Below are positions 9,599-19,800 of a DNA stretch of 30,127 nt, piece after piece. The DNA lies in contig NC_090615.1 in assembly GCF_004359215.1 (NCBI RefSeq), positions 7,045,741-7,075,867 of the forward strand, read 5' to 3'. The notes below the pieces were generated by a model. The model had not been told where the DNA came from and did not search any database. It was given only the letters and a program-made list of their open reading frames with translations. Each line of letters opens with the position of its first letter. Positions within the stretch are counted from its first letter, which is position 1. This DNA comes from Bremia lactucae. Taxonomy: Eukaryota; Oomycota; Peronosporomycetes; Peronosporales; Peronosporaceae. The translations under genes were made by a program, and so were the position numbers.

Positions 9599-9638
9599 AT
9601 TCTAGCCGTCGACGTTGGCAGCCATGAAGGCATAACAC

Positions 9639-12369
9639 GTGACGAGCTCATTGGCCTCTGAAATCAAAGAGAGCTACAATCAGGACGACCACTGTCGCCT
9701 GGTGTTGGATCACTTCGGTAGACGAAAGGTTTCCCTTTCGTCGCTCCTGAAAGCTAAGCTAAATCGCTTTAGCTGCAGCGATGGCCTGTTATTGCATCAG
9801 CTGTCACCTTGTGATCCCTTGAGAATCTATGTGCCTCATGACACAGATCTCAAGCTGATGAGTCTTCACGAGCTTCATGATGCGCCATCTAGTGGGCATC
9901 TGGGCCGTGAAAAGACATTCTTACGAGTGTCAGAGGAATTTTGGTGGCCACATCTATATAGATGGGTGGCCAACTATATTCGCTCTTGCGAACAGTGTCA
10001 GCGCATTAAGCCTGCACCGTCCAGCAGTGCGCCACTGAAGCCGCTACCGATTCCAACCAACTGTTGGAAGTCAGTAAGTCTGGACTTCATGTTTGGCATG
10101 CCGCCCGATCATAAGGGTCGGACAGGGCTAGTCGTCTTTGTAGACAGACTGAGCAANNNNNNNNNNNNNNNNNNNNNNNNNNNNNNNNNNNNNNNNNNNN
10201 NNNNNNNNNNNNNNNNNNNNNNNNNNNNNNNNNNNNNNNNNNNNNNNNNNNNNNNNNNNNNNNNNNNNNNNNNNNNNNNNNNNNNNNNNNNNNNNNNNNN
10301 NNNNNNNNNNNNNNNNNNNNNNNNNNNNNNNNNNNNNNNNNNNNNNNNNNNNNNNNNNNNNNNNNNNNNNNNNNNNNNNNNNNNNNNNNNNNNNNNNNNN
10401 NNNNNNNNNNNNNNNNNNNNNNNNNNNNNNNNNNNNNNNNNNNNNNNNNNNNNNNNNNNNNNNNNNNNNNNNNNNNNNNNNNNNNNNNNNNNNNNNNNNN
10501 NNNNNNNNNNNNNNNNNNNNNNNNNNNNNNNNNNNNNNNNNNNNNNNNNNNNNNNNNNNNNNNNNNNNNNNNNNNNNNNNNNNNNNNNNNNNNNNNNNNN
10601 NNNNNNNNNNNNNNNNNNNNNNNNNNNNNNNNNNNNNNNNNNNNNNNNNNNNNNNNNNNNNNNNNNNNNNNNNNNNNNNNNNNNNNNNNNNNNNNNNNNN
10701 NNNNNNNNNNNNNNNNNNNNNNNNNNNNNNNNNNNNNNNNNNNNNNNNNNNNNNNNNNNNNNNNNNNNNNNNNNNNNNNNNNNNNNNNNNNNNNNNNNNN
10801 NNNNNNNNNNNNNNNNNNNNNNNNNNNNNNNNNNNNNNNNNNNNNNNNNNNNNNNNNNNNNNNNNNNNNNNNNNNNNNNNNNNNNNNNNNNNNNNNNNNN
10901 NNNNNNNNNNNNNNNNNNNNNNNNNNNNNNNNNNNNNNNNNNNNNNNNNNNNNNNNNNNNNNNNNNNNNNNNNNNNNNNNNNNNNNNNNNNNNNNNNNNN
11001 NNNNNNNNNNNNNNNNNNNNNNNNNNNNNNNNNNNNNNNNNNNNNNNNNNNNNNNNNNNNNNNNNNNNNNNNNNNNNNNNNNNNNNNNNNNNNTGGAGCA
11101 AGCAGTTGCCCTTTGTGGAGTTCGCTATAAATAACAGTGTCCACGCCAGTACGGGTGATACATCGTTTTATATTAACGGACCGCGGCATCCTCGGACACC
11201 AGTCTCGTTTGTGCGCAGCCCGAGTCTTAATGGGGGAGGGCCTCTCACTATGCTCGATTTTAAAGAGGGGCATAGTTTCGTCAATATGACGAGGACCCAT
11301 GAGGGTATCATCTTAAAGACAGAAACTTGCCCTAGTGACACTGCCAGTTTAAAAGGAGTCAATAAAATTACGCCTTATGAACGAGCTCTCGGCGATTTCA
11401 TAGGCGAGTTTGATGCTAAAAGCGTGAGCGAGGCTCAACGCTTTGTTAATGAGCGATTAGCCATCAGACGTAAAGTCCGTGACGCAATGGCAAGCGCACA
11501 GGACAAGCAAAAGCATATGCGGACCGAAATGGTCGCAAAAATATTGAACGCTTTCGAGTAGGTGAAAAGGTAATATTAAGTACTGATATTCTACCTAAAA
11601 AGTGCAATCTTTTTACTACCTGGAGGTACTACGAAGTTGTTGCCGCGTTTCATTGGGCCCTTTACGGTGGTACAAGAGGTTGGAGACCTAAATGATAGGC
11701 TCACCTTTCCCCCGTTTATGAAGACGCACCCCGTAATTCACGTGGCTCGTCTGAAACAGTATGTAGACCCAAATGAGGTCACATATCCCCATCTGGCTAA
11801 GGAGACCGATGGTGCCGCCGACTGTGAGTCGAGCGTCGTTCAGGTGAGGGGAGCGGTGAAGGCGAAAAACTATCAGACCGTCTCCTCCCCCAACGAACAG
11901 GACTTGGAGAGCGAGGGACATCGCGCGAGTGACACGGATCCCTCAGCATTATCCGTTCAAAGAGGTCCAAGCGAGTCTTCAGGCGATCATGACCCTGACG
12001 AGTCTTCGCTCGGACATATAAAAGATCCGAGGTCAGTCGCGAGACTTTACCCTCGAGATCCGCAATACGTCGTTCAGCACCGTTTAACGCCTGTGACCGA
12101 ACGGACGAAGGTAAGGCAGCCGCGAGTAGGTGGGCGAGATCACCACTCCTATCGGGCGCAGCACTGATACATGCAGGTGGGAATTAACGCTTCTTTGTTG
12201 GAAGGTAGCTTGCCCACCGCTCTGTGAGGCAAAGGTATCAGATCCTCGTCCAATGGAAAGGTTACCCGAAGAGTTTTGACTCTTGTGAACCGATCGATAC
12301 CTACGTATTGATGTGCCCGGCTTGGTTGCTGCCTATGAAAAGGAGCACCAACTGAGGCCTCTTCGCTAG
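9639..12369 (+). pseudogene. Gypsy integrase and C-terminal chromodomain remnant
   Basis: The frame from 9639 holds the HHCC zinc domain (LHDAPSSGHLGREK, CEQCQR) and the first core strand with its catalytic Asp (SLDFMFGMP), then enters the 937-nt N gap. After the gap the same frame resumes at WSKQLPFVEFAINNSVHAS and runs to 11561. A frameshift near 11510 and another near 11630 lead to LLPRFIGPFTVVQEVGDL and KTHPVIHVARLKQY, the integrase tail. A low-complexity linker follows. A chromodomain-like segment at about 12230-12369 reads LVQWKGYPKSFDSCEP, then after a frameshift DVPGLVAAYEKEHQL before a stop at 12367. Chromodomains of this class steer integration to modified histones; this copy is not functional. 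Confidence 0.82.
10157..11093. other. Assembly gap (937 N)
   Basis: A run of 937 undetermined bases interrupts the integrase core. Conserved sequence on the two sides is in the same frame. In element C, the corresponding stretch between the matching motifs is only about 93 codons (about 280 nt), so the gap is roughly 650 nt longer than the missing domain needs. Confidence 0.99.
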
Positions 12370-12543
12370 TCTCAAATGGACTAGCAGAAGTAGCGTTGTG
12401 AGAAAAAAACAGGGGCTACAGTACCGCCCATGATTTCTTTCACACACAAGCGGGCGAAATTAATTTGCTGCGACCCCTATTTCATCGCATCGGAATGCGG
12501 ATGAATGCGGGGCAGAAATACCGCCTCGTATTGGTCGGGAGTT

Positions 12544-13233
12544 TCATTCGAACGCAACACGACCGGGATCGGGAAAATACGCCCAAGCGATTTTTGTTCC
12601 CTGAGCCCTCCATGATATAAAGACGCCTTGATAATTATGTGCGTCTAGATAAGCGCGCTCTAGGAGCGACGCTCTTGGCCCGTTTGAACGAGGCCATTTG
12701 GATGGAGGGGGCATTAGTGATATGCCACCCGTCACATAGTCACGTTTTAAACGACTGGCTTGTGACACCGACTGGGTACGTTCACGTGTCGTCGACAGAG
12801 CTATAGGCTCCGAATCCTCTTTGTCAGAACCATATTGGATTATGGTCTGAGCATAAGGCGTTGTGGTTATTCCCAATGGAGAAGCGGCCTCGCCTTTATG
12901 GGCAGCGCTCTCATAACCTGTCGCTGCGCTATCCAGCGCAGACGACGAGACAGCATTCGTAAATGTTGCTGTCTCCATGTTGTGAGCCATGAGAGAAGTT
13001 TGGATGGGCAATAATGCGCCATTATCCTTCCTCATGAGCTCGTTGTCCGCATCACTACTATGCGGTGACGGCAACGGTGTCGAATCATTGTAGTCGATAA
13101 TGTGCGAAGGGTCAGCATCCTCACTGTTAAAGTGGGATGGATCCTTTAGCCCTGTTAATGCGACAGCAGCAGTAGCTGTCGGCATTTCGACTAAGACATT
13201 GGACGCGGCCGGCGACTTAACGCGGCGGTGCAC
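12544..13233 (-). CDS. Antisense ORF of element B, unrecognised Ser/Thr/Asp-rich protein
   Basis: A 229-codon ORF runs opposite to gag-pol, starting 198 nt inside the 3' LTR and ending 175 nt from the pol stop. Its N-terminal two thirds are disordered-looking and rich in Ser, Ala, Thr and Asp (SSDADNELMRKDNG; YGSDKEDSEPIALS). A Pro-Arg stretch (MPPPSKWPRSNGPRAS) follows, then an aromatic C-terminal part (GVFISWRAQGTKIAWAYFPD) that looks folded. I recognise no domain and see no signal peptide. It has no stop or frameshift although every sense gene in the element is broken. Antisense ORFs between pol and the 3' LTR are known in some plant Ty3/Gypsy elements (for example maize Grande); homology to those is not implied. 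It may be real or a long chance frame. Confidence 0.5.
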   Translation of the reverse strand: MHRRVKSPAASNVLVEMPTATAAVALTGLKDPSHFNSEDADPSHIIDYNDSTPLPSPHSSDADNELMRKDNGALLPIQTSLMAHNMETATFTNAVSSSALDSAATGYESAAHKGEAASPLGITTTPYAQTIIQYGSDKEDSEPIALSTTRERTQSVSQASRLKRDYVTGGISLMPPPSKWPRSNGPRASLLERAYLDAHNYQGVFISWRAQGTKIAWAYFPDPGRVAFE

Positions 13234-13417
13234 TTAGCGCGAAGTTGAGTGGGCGTCTTCGCAGACTACCAACCAACGTGGCCCCTTTTAGGTGGCATCT
13301 TTGGCGCCGTGTATGGAAACACAGGTCATCAGAGTGATTGATGGAACTAGCGGCGCGTAAAGCTGCTCGCAGATCCTCGCTCGTCTTTGACGAATTTTGA
13401 ATGTAAAATTCGGTCTT

Positions 13418-13430
13418 AAAGGGGGGATGG
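13418..13430 (+). other. Polypurine tract of element B
   Basis: AAAGGGGGGATGG lies immediately before the TG of the 3' LTR, the position required for plus-strand DNA priming during reverse transcription. Confidence 0.8.
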
Positions 13431-13985
13431 TGTAACGGGCTAAAGTTGCCCTAATGTTGCACAGTCCCTTACAAGTACAATTGGTGTACTTATGGGGATG
13501 GTCAATTACTAAATTAAGCTAATTAGACCCATCACTCGGGTGTGGTTCACATTTGTAACCAACCCTTGTGTATGTGATGCACATAGGTGCATTCACATTA
13601 GGAGGGATGAGGCCTAGCGTCATCCGTGATGACGGCTAGTGTCATTCGTTACTCGAGGTATCGAGAAAGATACGCTCGCAATACATATTAAGTGTTATCT
13701 ACAGAGATGACATTTTGATTGGTAAAAAATGGTATTTATATTAAATGCGATTACATATTAATCAGTCTGAAAACTACTTTCTACTTAGTAAGTGCGCATG
13801 AGGAGTCGGATTACCGCTCCCGTGACGACACTTAACTAAAGTACTTAGTGCGTTGGGTGAGGTCGCTAACGCGCCCACCACAACTACGTCACTGCACGCA
13901 AGAGAAGCTGGTTAAGCCGCTTCCTCGCTGTGCTAGGGTGTGTGTCTTAGTAGAGCGTGGCCGCATTACGACGTGCCCGCTTACA
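13431..13985 (+). repeat. 3' LTR of element B
   Basis: This 555-bp LTR starts TGTAACGGGC and ends GCTTACA. It carries two diverged TGACG/CGTCA-type palindromes in tandem (about 13604-13650), a smaller AAGTAC/GTACTT stem (13473-13478/13486-13491) and the same A/T-rich centre as LTR A. Confidence 0.9.
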
Positions 13986-14806
13986 ATATTAACATAATTA
14001 CTTTTGTGCGTAACGATCTTATATCTACTACTGAACTTATCATATTAATATCTAACTAAGTATGATGCCTCCTTGGGCACCCCACAATCGTATCTTGAAA
14101 AGATTGGCGGGGTTGGTTTGGACTTAAATCAACCAATCAATAGAGCTAATGTCTTATTGCATCAATAATATCAAATTTGGTATTATTTGACCTATTTTAG
14201 TCAAAATGAATAAAGATACTAATTTTGCACTTCTTTATTATTTTTCCTCTCATAAGAAATAATTTCTATTATACCTCTTATAAGAAATTATACTTATGCA
14301 ACGGGACACCCCGTAACACCGACCGTCCTGCACAGAATTTCGAACGCTGGGATGCATTTATATTTTTATGCGTTCTGATTGGCCATATGTCGCGGTGGCG
14401 TACAAATAGCAAAGGGGGTGTACATTTAGCATTATTGCCTGTTTGCTTAACAGTGCAAATTTTCGCTTGTGGATAGGATACTTTTGTACACGTTACACTG
14501 AAAGTGACGCTCTGAAAATTTGGTCAGCTCCCACTAGTCACGGTACAAGCCAATTAGGGCCGACGTTCCTGCGCATCTGGTTTGGCAGAATCAAATAGTT
14601 GTATACTTTGTCCTTTCCTTTTCCTGAACCTATGCTTTAACTTAGACGTAAAAACCAGACGGCCTCACCACATATCGATAACCAATCGCCGGCTCGGCGA
14701 CAATCGCTGAAAGTACTAGCGGGCACTACGGTACACATACTCAAGACAGTGCGGCGTCACTTTAACCGACTCTGCTGCGTACCCGCGCCAGTGGACGAGA
14801 TATAGC
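13986..14806. other. Intergenic A/T-rich stretch with a possible LTR remnant
   Basis: The stretch contains no gene I can support. At 14300-14318 the sequence GGGACACCCCGTAACA resembles the end of the element C LTR (GATACACCCCGTTACA), so 13986-14318 may be the 3' part of a related, older LTR cut by element B. Two near copies of a TATAAGAAAT motif (about 14252-14290) occur there. The remaining 490 bp form the upstream region of the SKP1-like gene; a TCACTTT sequence near 14757 resembles an oomycete initiator, but I place little weight on it. Confidence 0.4.
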
Positions 14807-16193
14807 ATGACCGCCGGCGACGAAGCGGACCGCAAACAGAAGCTTTCGGGCGTTATGGCTCCTACGTATGAGGAAAAGCTGTACGTGTCGAATTCCTCCA
14901 AGCTGCAGCTCAAATGCAAGGACGGCACGACGCTCGACGTGACGTACGAGCAGGCGATGATGTCATCGACGCTTTGGGTATTATTACAGGGTAAGAATGT
15001 CTTGGAAATTCTGAGCTGATGGTCATTTACTTGCCTTTTTCTTAAATTCGCCAGAGAAGGATCCCAAAATTGGCTTAAAACAGCACATTATTCCCATGTT
15101 TGACGTGCCGACGGAAAGCGTACAATGCGCTCTAGACTATTGCAGGTAGAAAATCTGTTTTTTTAGTAATGTGTGTGCCTGACCACGAGAAGAGCTGACT
15201 GTTTATCGCAGTTGCCTCTACAAGCAGCAGGTTGACCGAGTCGATACGGTAATGTTGGACTGGGAAAACGAGTTTATCAGTCTCGACTCCAAGGAGCTGT
15301 GCGACCTTGCGAAAGTAGCGTCAAATTTGGATATCCAGCCGCTTGTAGACCTCACGTGTCGGTCCATCACCCAAATCATGTCGGCAACGACAGAAGCTGA
15401 TGAATTAAGGAAAAAGTTTGGTCTTCAAGAACCGTCAGACGTCGAGAACAGCTGTGAATTGCGAAGCGACATGGCTGGTTTCGACTTTGATATGTTCAAC
15501 ACTTTGGATCATGATCTATCGACCGAGGAGTATGGGCTCGTTGAAATTGATCAACCAAGTGTTGACGAATTAGTTACTTTTATCAATGGTAGTGGCAGCC
15601 ATCCGAATGCAACGCCAAGTCAATTGCAGCAGCACCAGGCGGTCACATTAAAAAATACTTGCCAGTTACATGGGGAAAATGGCTCAGATTCAGGCAATCT
15701 CACGAACGGCAGCAAAGGAGCTAGTAAGAAAAAGCGTAGGAAACACAAAAAGAAAAAAGTGTCACAAAGGACCGACCAAGTCGATACGAAATCATCTATC
15801 GTGATCAACAAATGCGTTAAAAGACACGTCGCGAGTGACCATGAGTCAAGTAGTAGCGACGAAAAGGAAGAACTCAACTCCACGTTATCATCGTCGTCGA
15901 GGTGCCAATTTGGGAATCCAAACAGACCTTGGACGTTGGAGGAAAAAGTTCAGTTGGCACGGCAAAATCCGAGTGCTGTGTTCGAAGAATCCCAATTTGA
16001 AGATGACGATGATGAAGACATGGCCAAGATGATAAAGATGTTTGAGTTGAACCTTGAGTCCGCGTACCAAGATTGCGACAGAAAGGAGAAACCGCGTCTA
16101 GAATTCGCTCCGCGGGAGGTCTTTCGGTCCTCTCTGGGGCAGTCGTCACAATTTGAATTTGTGCAGCGTCGTATCTCAGCCACCATGACGTAG
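14807..16193 (+). CDS. SKP1-like protein with long basic/acidic C-terminal extension (3 exons)
   Basis: Exons 14807-14990, 15055-15145 and 15212-16193 join in frame to 418 residues. Both introns (64 and 66 bp) have GT...AG ends (GTAAGA...CCAG and GTAGAA...GCAG). Residues about 22-92 form the BTB/POZ-like SKP1 N-terminal domain (KLQLKCKDGTTLDV). Residues 107-167 match the SKP1 dimerisation domain (LDLTCRSI-type core at 137-144 and DELRKKFGL at 155-163). SKP1 links F-box proteins to cullin-1 in SCF ubiquitin ligases. Unlike the canonical protein of about 160 residues, this one has a tail of about 250: a Lys/Arg cluster at 264-274 (probable nuclear localisation signal), Ser-rich runs and an acidic patch near 355-361. 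The normal F-box-contacting C-terminus is not evident, so it may be a specialised SKP1 paralogue, like the long plant ASK20/ASK21. A second Met at residue 17 could also start it. Confidence 0.9.
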
Positions 16194-16301
16194 TGTAAGA
16201 TGCTCTTAAGCAACGTTAATTTTAAGCCATCGCTCCCTACGCAGTCGTACTTGCATCAATCACATAATATAGTAAGAAAAAAGGTGTCATTTGATTAAAG
16301 T

Positions 16302-17924
16302 CTACTCGGCCGTGGCATTGATACGCCACTTGTCGATCTTAAGATTCTGCAAGAACTGGATACGGCGGTAAAAGAAGAGAAGCCAGACGATGCCTATTCC
16401 CAGGCAAATGCCAGTCTCGACAAAAAAACCGTCACGCACGATCACGCATTCGCCACCTGCGTCAGCGCATGCTCTCCGCGCTTCGGCATCCGAACATGTC
16501 ACCATGCCAATGTCCAAGTCACGGCCACCAAAGCAGTCACGAGTTGTAAGACGATCTACGACCGCTAGGCTTAGCGAGTTGGGCCATTTCGACCCTAAAT
16601 TCGTGACCGTGTTAAGAAACGTCATGTATGTGCCGCCAATCGACGGGTCACTGATTCGCGCATAGAATGCCATCTGGGGGACAAACATCATGTTCGCAGC
16701 AACCTCATGAAGAGCACCAATGGCCAGAATGACACCATAGAAGACATAGTGAGAATCTTCGTCCTGTGCCATCGCCATGGGGGTCACATACACGAGGCCA
16801 GCGTACAAAAGGCCTACAAAGAGGCGCACGGGGTATCCCACGAGAAAGAGGTTAAGAGGTTGCAATGGCTTGATCCACCGACCAATCAAGACTGGAATGA
16901 CGATTCCAAGAGGAATAAGGATCGGCGTCAACAATGCCAGCTTTTCCTTCTTCATGCCGTACTCCACAAGCTTCAGCGACGCGACACTTTCAGCAGCAGC
17001 AAACCCAATCTTACTCGTCAAGAGCATCACAGACAGTGACATCACACTCGGGAGTCGCAAGACCGAGTACATCTGAGAGTACGTCTGAGAAATGGATAAT
17101 CGCTCACTCGAATCATGTTCCGGCTTTTCGTGCTTGAATAGCCAAACGCCCAGCGTTGTAAAAAACATGACCCAACCCCAAAAGCTCATAAATCCTGGTA
17201 GTGACACCATCCCTTCGTTCTTTGGCTCGCTTCGTAAGTATGTGTTGCACGTGGATGGATCGTTCAGCGCTAGGAAACCGACATAGGCGGCAAAGTACCC
17301 GATTGTCTGGCCCACCGTATTGCACGTCGAAGCATGACCCACGTTCTTTTCAGAGAGCATAGTAATGGCCCAGCCATCTACTACAATGTCTTGAGTAGCC
17401 ATGATAAAGTACAGAATGAAGAAGAAGGCCGTGAGGTAGATGACGTGCGGCTCCTGGTCCTCGCCTTCTCCCAACAGGTCGTTCATGAACCAGCTGCCCA
17501 CTACCATGAATGCCGCGCAGATGAATTGCACGGGTATGAGCCAAGATTTGCGACGGCCAAACCGTTCACTGTAAAGTGAATCCACGATTGGAGCCCACAG
17601 CAACTTGAGACTAAAGGGCCAAGACACGAGGCTAAATGTTGCCTGATCACCGTAACCGACTTTTTTTTGCAGAATAAACGGGATGCTACTGGTAAGACCC
17701 ATGGGGATGCCTTGCAGCGTGTATAGCAGCAAAAGCAGTAGAATCGACGGCCAGTCATTCGCTTCGTTGTTTATCGTTTCTATCGTCTTTGCTAGCATCG
17801 GTGATGTCTCTCGATCATTTGATGAAGCGCTATCTAGCGTGGAGGACACCGCTTTTTTCAATGCCGTATTCCGCTGCTGCAACGACGCCATGCCACTGCG
17901 GTTTAGTAAAAGTGACGTGTTCAA
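16302..17924 (-). CDS. SLC33A1: Acetyl-CoA transporter, SLC33A1/AT-1 family
   Basis: A 540-residue polytopic membrane protein of the major facilitator type that imports acetyl-CoA into the ER/Golgi lumen for acetylation of glycans and proteins (family knowledge). After a hydrophilic N-terminus of about 57 residues come about 11-12 hydrophobic helices. Diagnostic segments are LLYTLQGIPMGLTSSIPFIL (66-85), KLLWAPIVDS (107-116), ATQDIVVDGWAITML (176-190), NTVGQTIGYF (202-211) and the late region FVPQMAFYARISDPSIGGTY (414-433). Five Cys in a lumenal loop (464-492) could form disulfides. The frame is intact and intronless. It converges on the SKP1-like gene, whose stop lies 108 bp away, so the two 3' ends may overlap in their UTRs. 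Confidence 0.95.
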   Translation of the reverse strand: MNTSLLLNRSGMASLQQRNTALKKAVSSTLDSASSNDRETSPMLAKTIETINNEANDWPSILLLLLLYTLQGIPMGLTSSIPFILQKKVGYGDQATFSLVSWPFSLKLLWAPIVDSLYSERFGRRKSWLIPVQFICAAFMVVGSWFMNDLLGEGEDQEPHVIYLTAFFFILYFIMATQDIVVDGWAITMLSEKNVGHASTCNTVGQTIGYFAAYVGFLALNDPSTCNTYLRSEPKNEGMVSLPGFMSFWGWVMFFTTLGVWLFKHEKPEHDSSERLSISQTYSQMYSVLRLPSVMSLSVMLLTSKIGFAAAESVASLKLVEYGMKKEKLALLTPILIPLGIVIPVLIGRWIKPLQPLNLFLVGYPVRLFVGLLYAGLVYVTPMAMAQDEDSHYVFYGVILAIGALHEVAANMMFVPQMAFYARISDPSIGGTYMTFLNTVTNLGSKWPNSLSLAVVDRLTTRDCFGGRDLDIGMVTCSDAEARRACADAGGECVIVRDGFFVETGICLGIGIVWLLFFYRRIQFLQNLKIDKWRINATAE

Positions 17925-18109
17925 AGGAAGTAGATGTTGCTTCCACGGTGTGATTGGATTAAAATGGGATTGTGTAAAATTGAATCAAACAAACTTAGAG
18001 GGCTAAGATCGTCTTGGGTTATTACGGAGTCACCATTTCACTGGGGCACATATCGGTTGGAGAACCGTTGTTGTGGTACATTTACCTTATGGGTAATATA
18101 CCCTTTTAT

Positions 18110-18376
18110 TGTAACGGGGTACTATGACTTGTACTGCTTCAGTACAAGTCCACTTCGCACTGCTTCAGTTGCGAGAGGTGTCTCACGTTATTTCACGTAC
18201 ACTAGTACGTGCAGAGGAAGACTTCTCTTTAAGGTAACTAGCTTAAAGGGGGTAAAATGAAAACTGTATTAATATAATTAAGTGTCTCTCTTTCTATCTT
18301 GTAAATGCTAACTTAATTATAATCTAATTCTAAACATGTAATTGAATTCTTATCTTTATCTTATCTGTAACTCTCT
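18110..18376 (-). repeat. Truncated LTR of the element C family
   Basis: It begins TGTAACGGGG and aligns with about the first 250 bp (plus-strand order) of the element C LTR at 25938-26367, then stops at a single N (18377). The perfect 11-bp stem GACTTGTACTG/CAGTACAAGTC (18126-18136/18140-18150) is identical in both copies. A CACGTAC/GTACGTG stem (18194-18200/18205-18211) is perfect here and degraded in the other copy. Orientation is assigned by analogy with element C, where this end is the downstream end of a minus-strand LTR. Confidence 0.8.
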
Positions 18377-18377
18377 N

Positions 18378-19800
18378 GCCACAAGTCTTGCCTCCAGACG
18401 CTCGAGGGAGCCGTCAGCATTTTTTTTCGTCCTGTAGACCCACTTCGTGTGCAATGCGTTGCTTCCTGTGTGTCGCTTGATAAGTTCCATACGCCATTTT
18501 CTTCAAGAGCTTGTAGTTCCTCTTGCATTGCCTTCTCTTAGGCGTTTCTTTCTGCGATGTGCATCGCTTCCCCATAGTTTTCGGGGTCGCCCTCGTACAC
18601 ATGTGCTTCCAAATTTTTTTTTTGCACACCTTCTTCTTGCACTAGCTCCTCCTGCCCCCTGACTCCTGAGTGCGCTTGGTCGCACCTCCAAGACTTCTAA
18701 TTTTTTCTGTCAACTAGTACTTTCCGTGCAGACGTCTCATCCTTTGCAGAAATGTTTATCTCATGCATTGCGCTAGGCCCGATAGTGACTGCACTGGGTA
18801 CGTCTGTCGCGGCTGTCTGATCTTCAAATTCGTGTGCGCGTTGCAGCTGACAGTTTTCTCCACGCTGAGGGTTTCAATATTGCGCAAATGCTGTGACACC
18901 GTGACCTTGTTCCTCTTCTGAATGAACACCCTGACCGCCATGTCCCACCTCTGCGACCGATGATGACCCCAAATTGTGCTCATTGCGCTAGCGAGTTCTT
19001 TTGGGGTCTTGGCAGATCGATCCAAAAGCAACGATATCACGCAGGTCGGGAGCGTGCTTGGTCAGAACCTCCGTCGGGGATGCGCGCTTTGCGTTTGCAC
19101 TGATCGGGCTGCGGCTGAGCATGTACGCAGCATACTCAACTGCATCCCCCAAAATTGACACCGGAAGACGACTGGCAAAAATCATGCTGCGCACCATCGT
19201 TCAGCACCAACCTGTGCATGCGCTTCGCCTTGCCGTTCGACGCCTGCTTTCTTGACTCGCCTATTGCCGCGCGGCGCCTGTCAGCTTGCAGAACAGGTCA
19301 TCGTTCGCGTGCTCCCCCGTCCGTGCGAAGCATGAGGATACGGCAACTGATCGGCGTTCGAAGAAAGACAGAAAGTGCTGAGATTTCTTTGTAGTCTCAT
19401 CCTTTTTAGGCGCCATAAAGACGGGACAGTGTTTTGATTTGTGATCTATAAAGCTCACAAGTTAACGGCTCCCGAGCCAATTCTTCGGCGTCATTGAGCC
19501 CTTCAAATCCGAGCAAATCACTCCACCAATTCTATTGATAAGCGAATTCGCACCAGCGTCTTTCCACGACTGAATTTTTTTCGTCCGCTTTCCCTGCGCG
19601 CACGAGATACAAGTCGGCCGCTTGGTATCCGTGAGTCTGATACCGGACGCTGGGTCCTTGGCCATCCTTTCGATGCTGCCATAAGCGAGATGTCCGAGTC
19701 GCTGATAGGAATGTAGTAGTGAGCCCGTCTGCGTATAAGCATTCGTCCCATCCGTCGACTATTCTCGCATCAGGTACATCATTTGCCGTCCCTGTGTTTT
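18378..19800 (-). pseudogene. Copia integrase and N-terminal RT remnant
   Basis: The GAG-pre-integrase segment (SYQRLGHLAYGSIERMA, CISCAQGKRTK) lies at about 19570-19720. The integrase core follows: GGVICSDLKG with the first catalytic Asp (about 19490-19530), FIDHKSKH, a frameshifted LRTDGG region with the second Asp, and SNGKAKRMHR near 19214-19240. In that last motif the catalytic Glu (NGKAERMH is usual) is Lys, codon at 19223-19225. Then LGDAVEYAAYMLSRSP (about 19080-19150) and, from about 18600 to 18378, the RT start (AMQEELQALEENGVW, KWVYRTKKNADGSLER). RT breaks off at the N. Confidence 0.8.

Larger units (their letters stand above)
5230..13985 (+). mobile_element. Ty3/Gypsy element B, full length but degenerate
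   Basis: This 8.76-kb element has LTRs of about 598 and 555 bp, a PBS after the 5' LTR and a PPT before the 3' LTR. The pol order is protease, reverse transcriptase, RNase H, integrase, chromodomain, which is the Gypsy order. Every pol domain is recognisable but broken by stops and frameshifts, and key residues are lost in the CCHC knuckle, protease and RNase H. No target-site duplication is visible: the 5' flank ends ACAAC and the 3' flank begins ATATT. The two LTRs differ by many substitutions and an indel of about 80 bp, so the insertion is old or the ends were exchanged by recombination. An antisense ORF lies between pol and the 3' LTR. Confidence 0.92.

Noticed and set aside
10109..11300. 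Long minus-strand ORFs across the gap
   Set aside because: They consist almost wholly of undetermined bases; no stop can be seen in N.
9639..11561. A single 640-residue integrase ORF
   Set aside because: About half of it is the run of N. The real sequence on both sides is integrase, but continuity cannot be claimed and the frame breaks again near 11510.
16390..17579. Plus-strand ORFs across the SLC33A1-type gene, and similar shadows in PP2C, GT71 and ftsZ
   Set aside because: They are out-of-frame readings of well-supported genes, with no domain and Ser/Arg/His-rich random composition.
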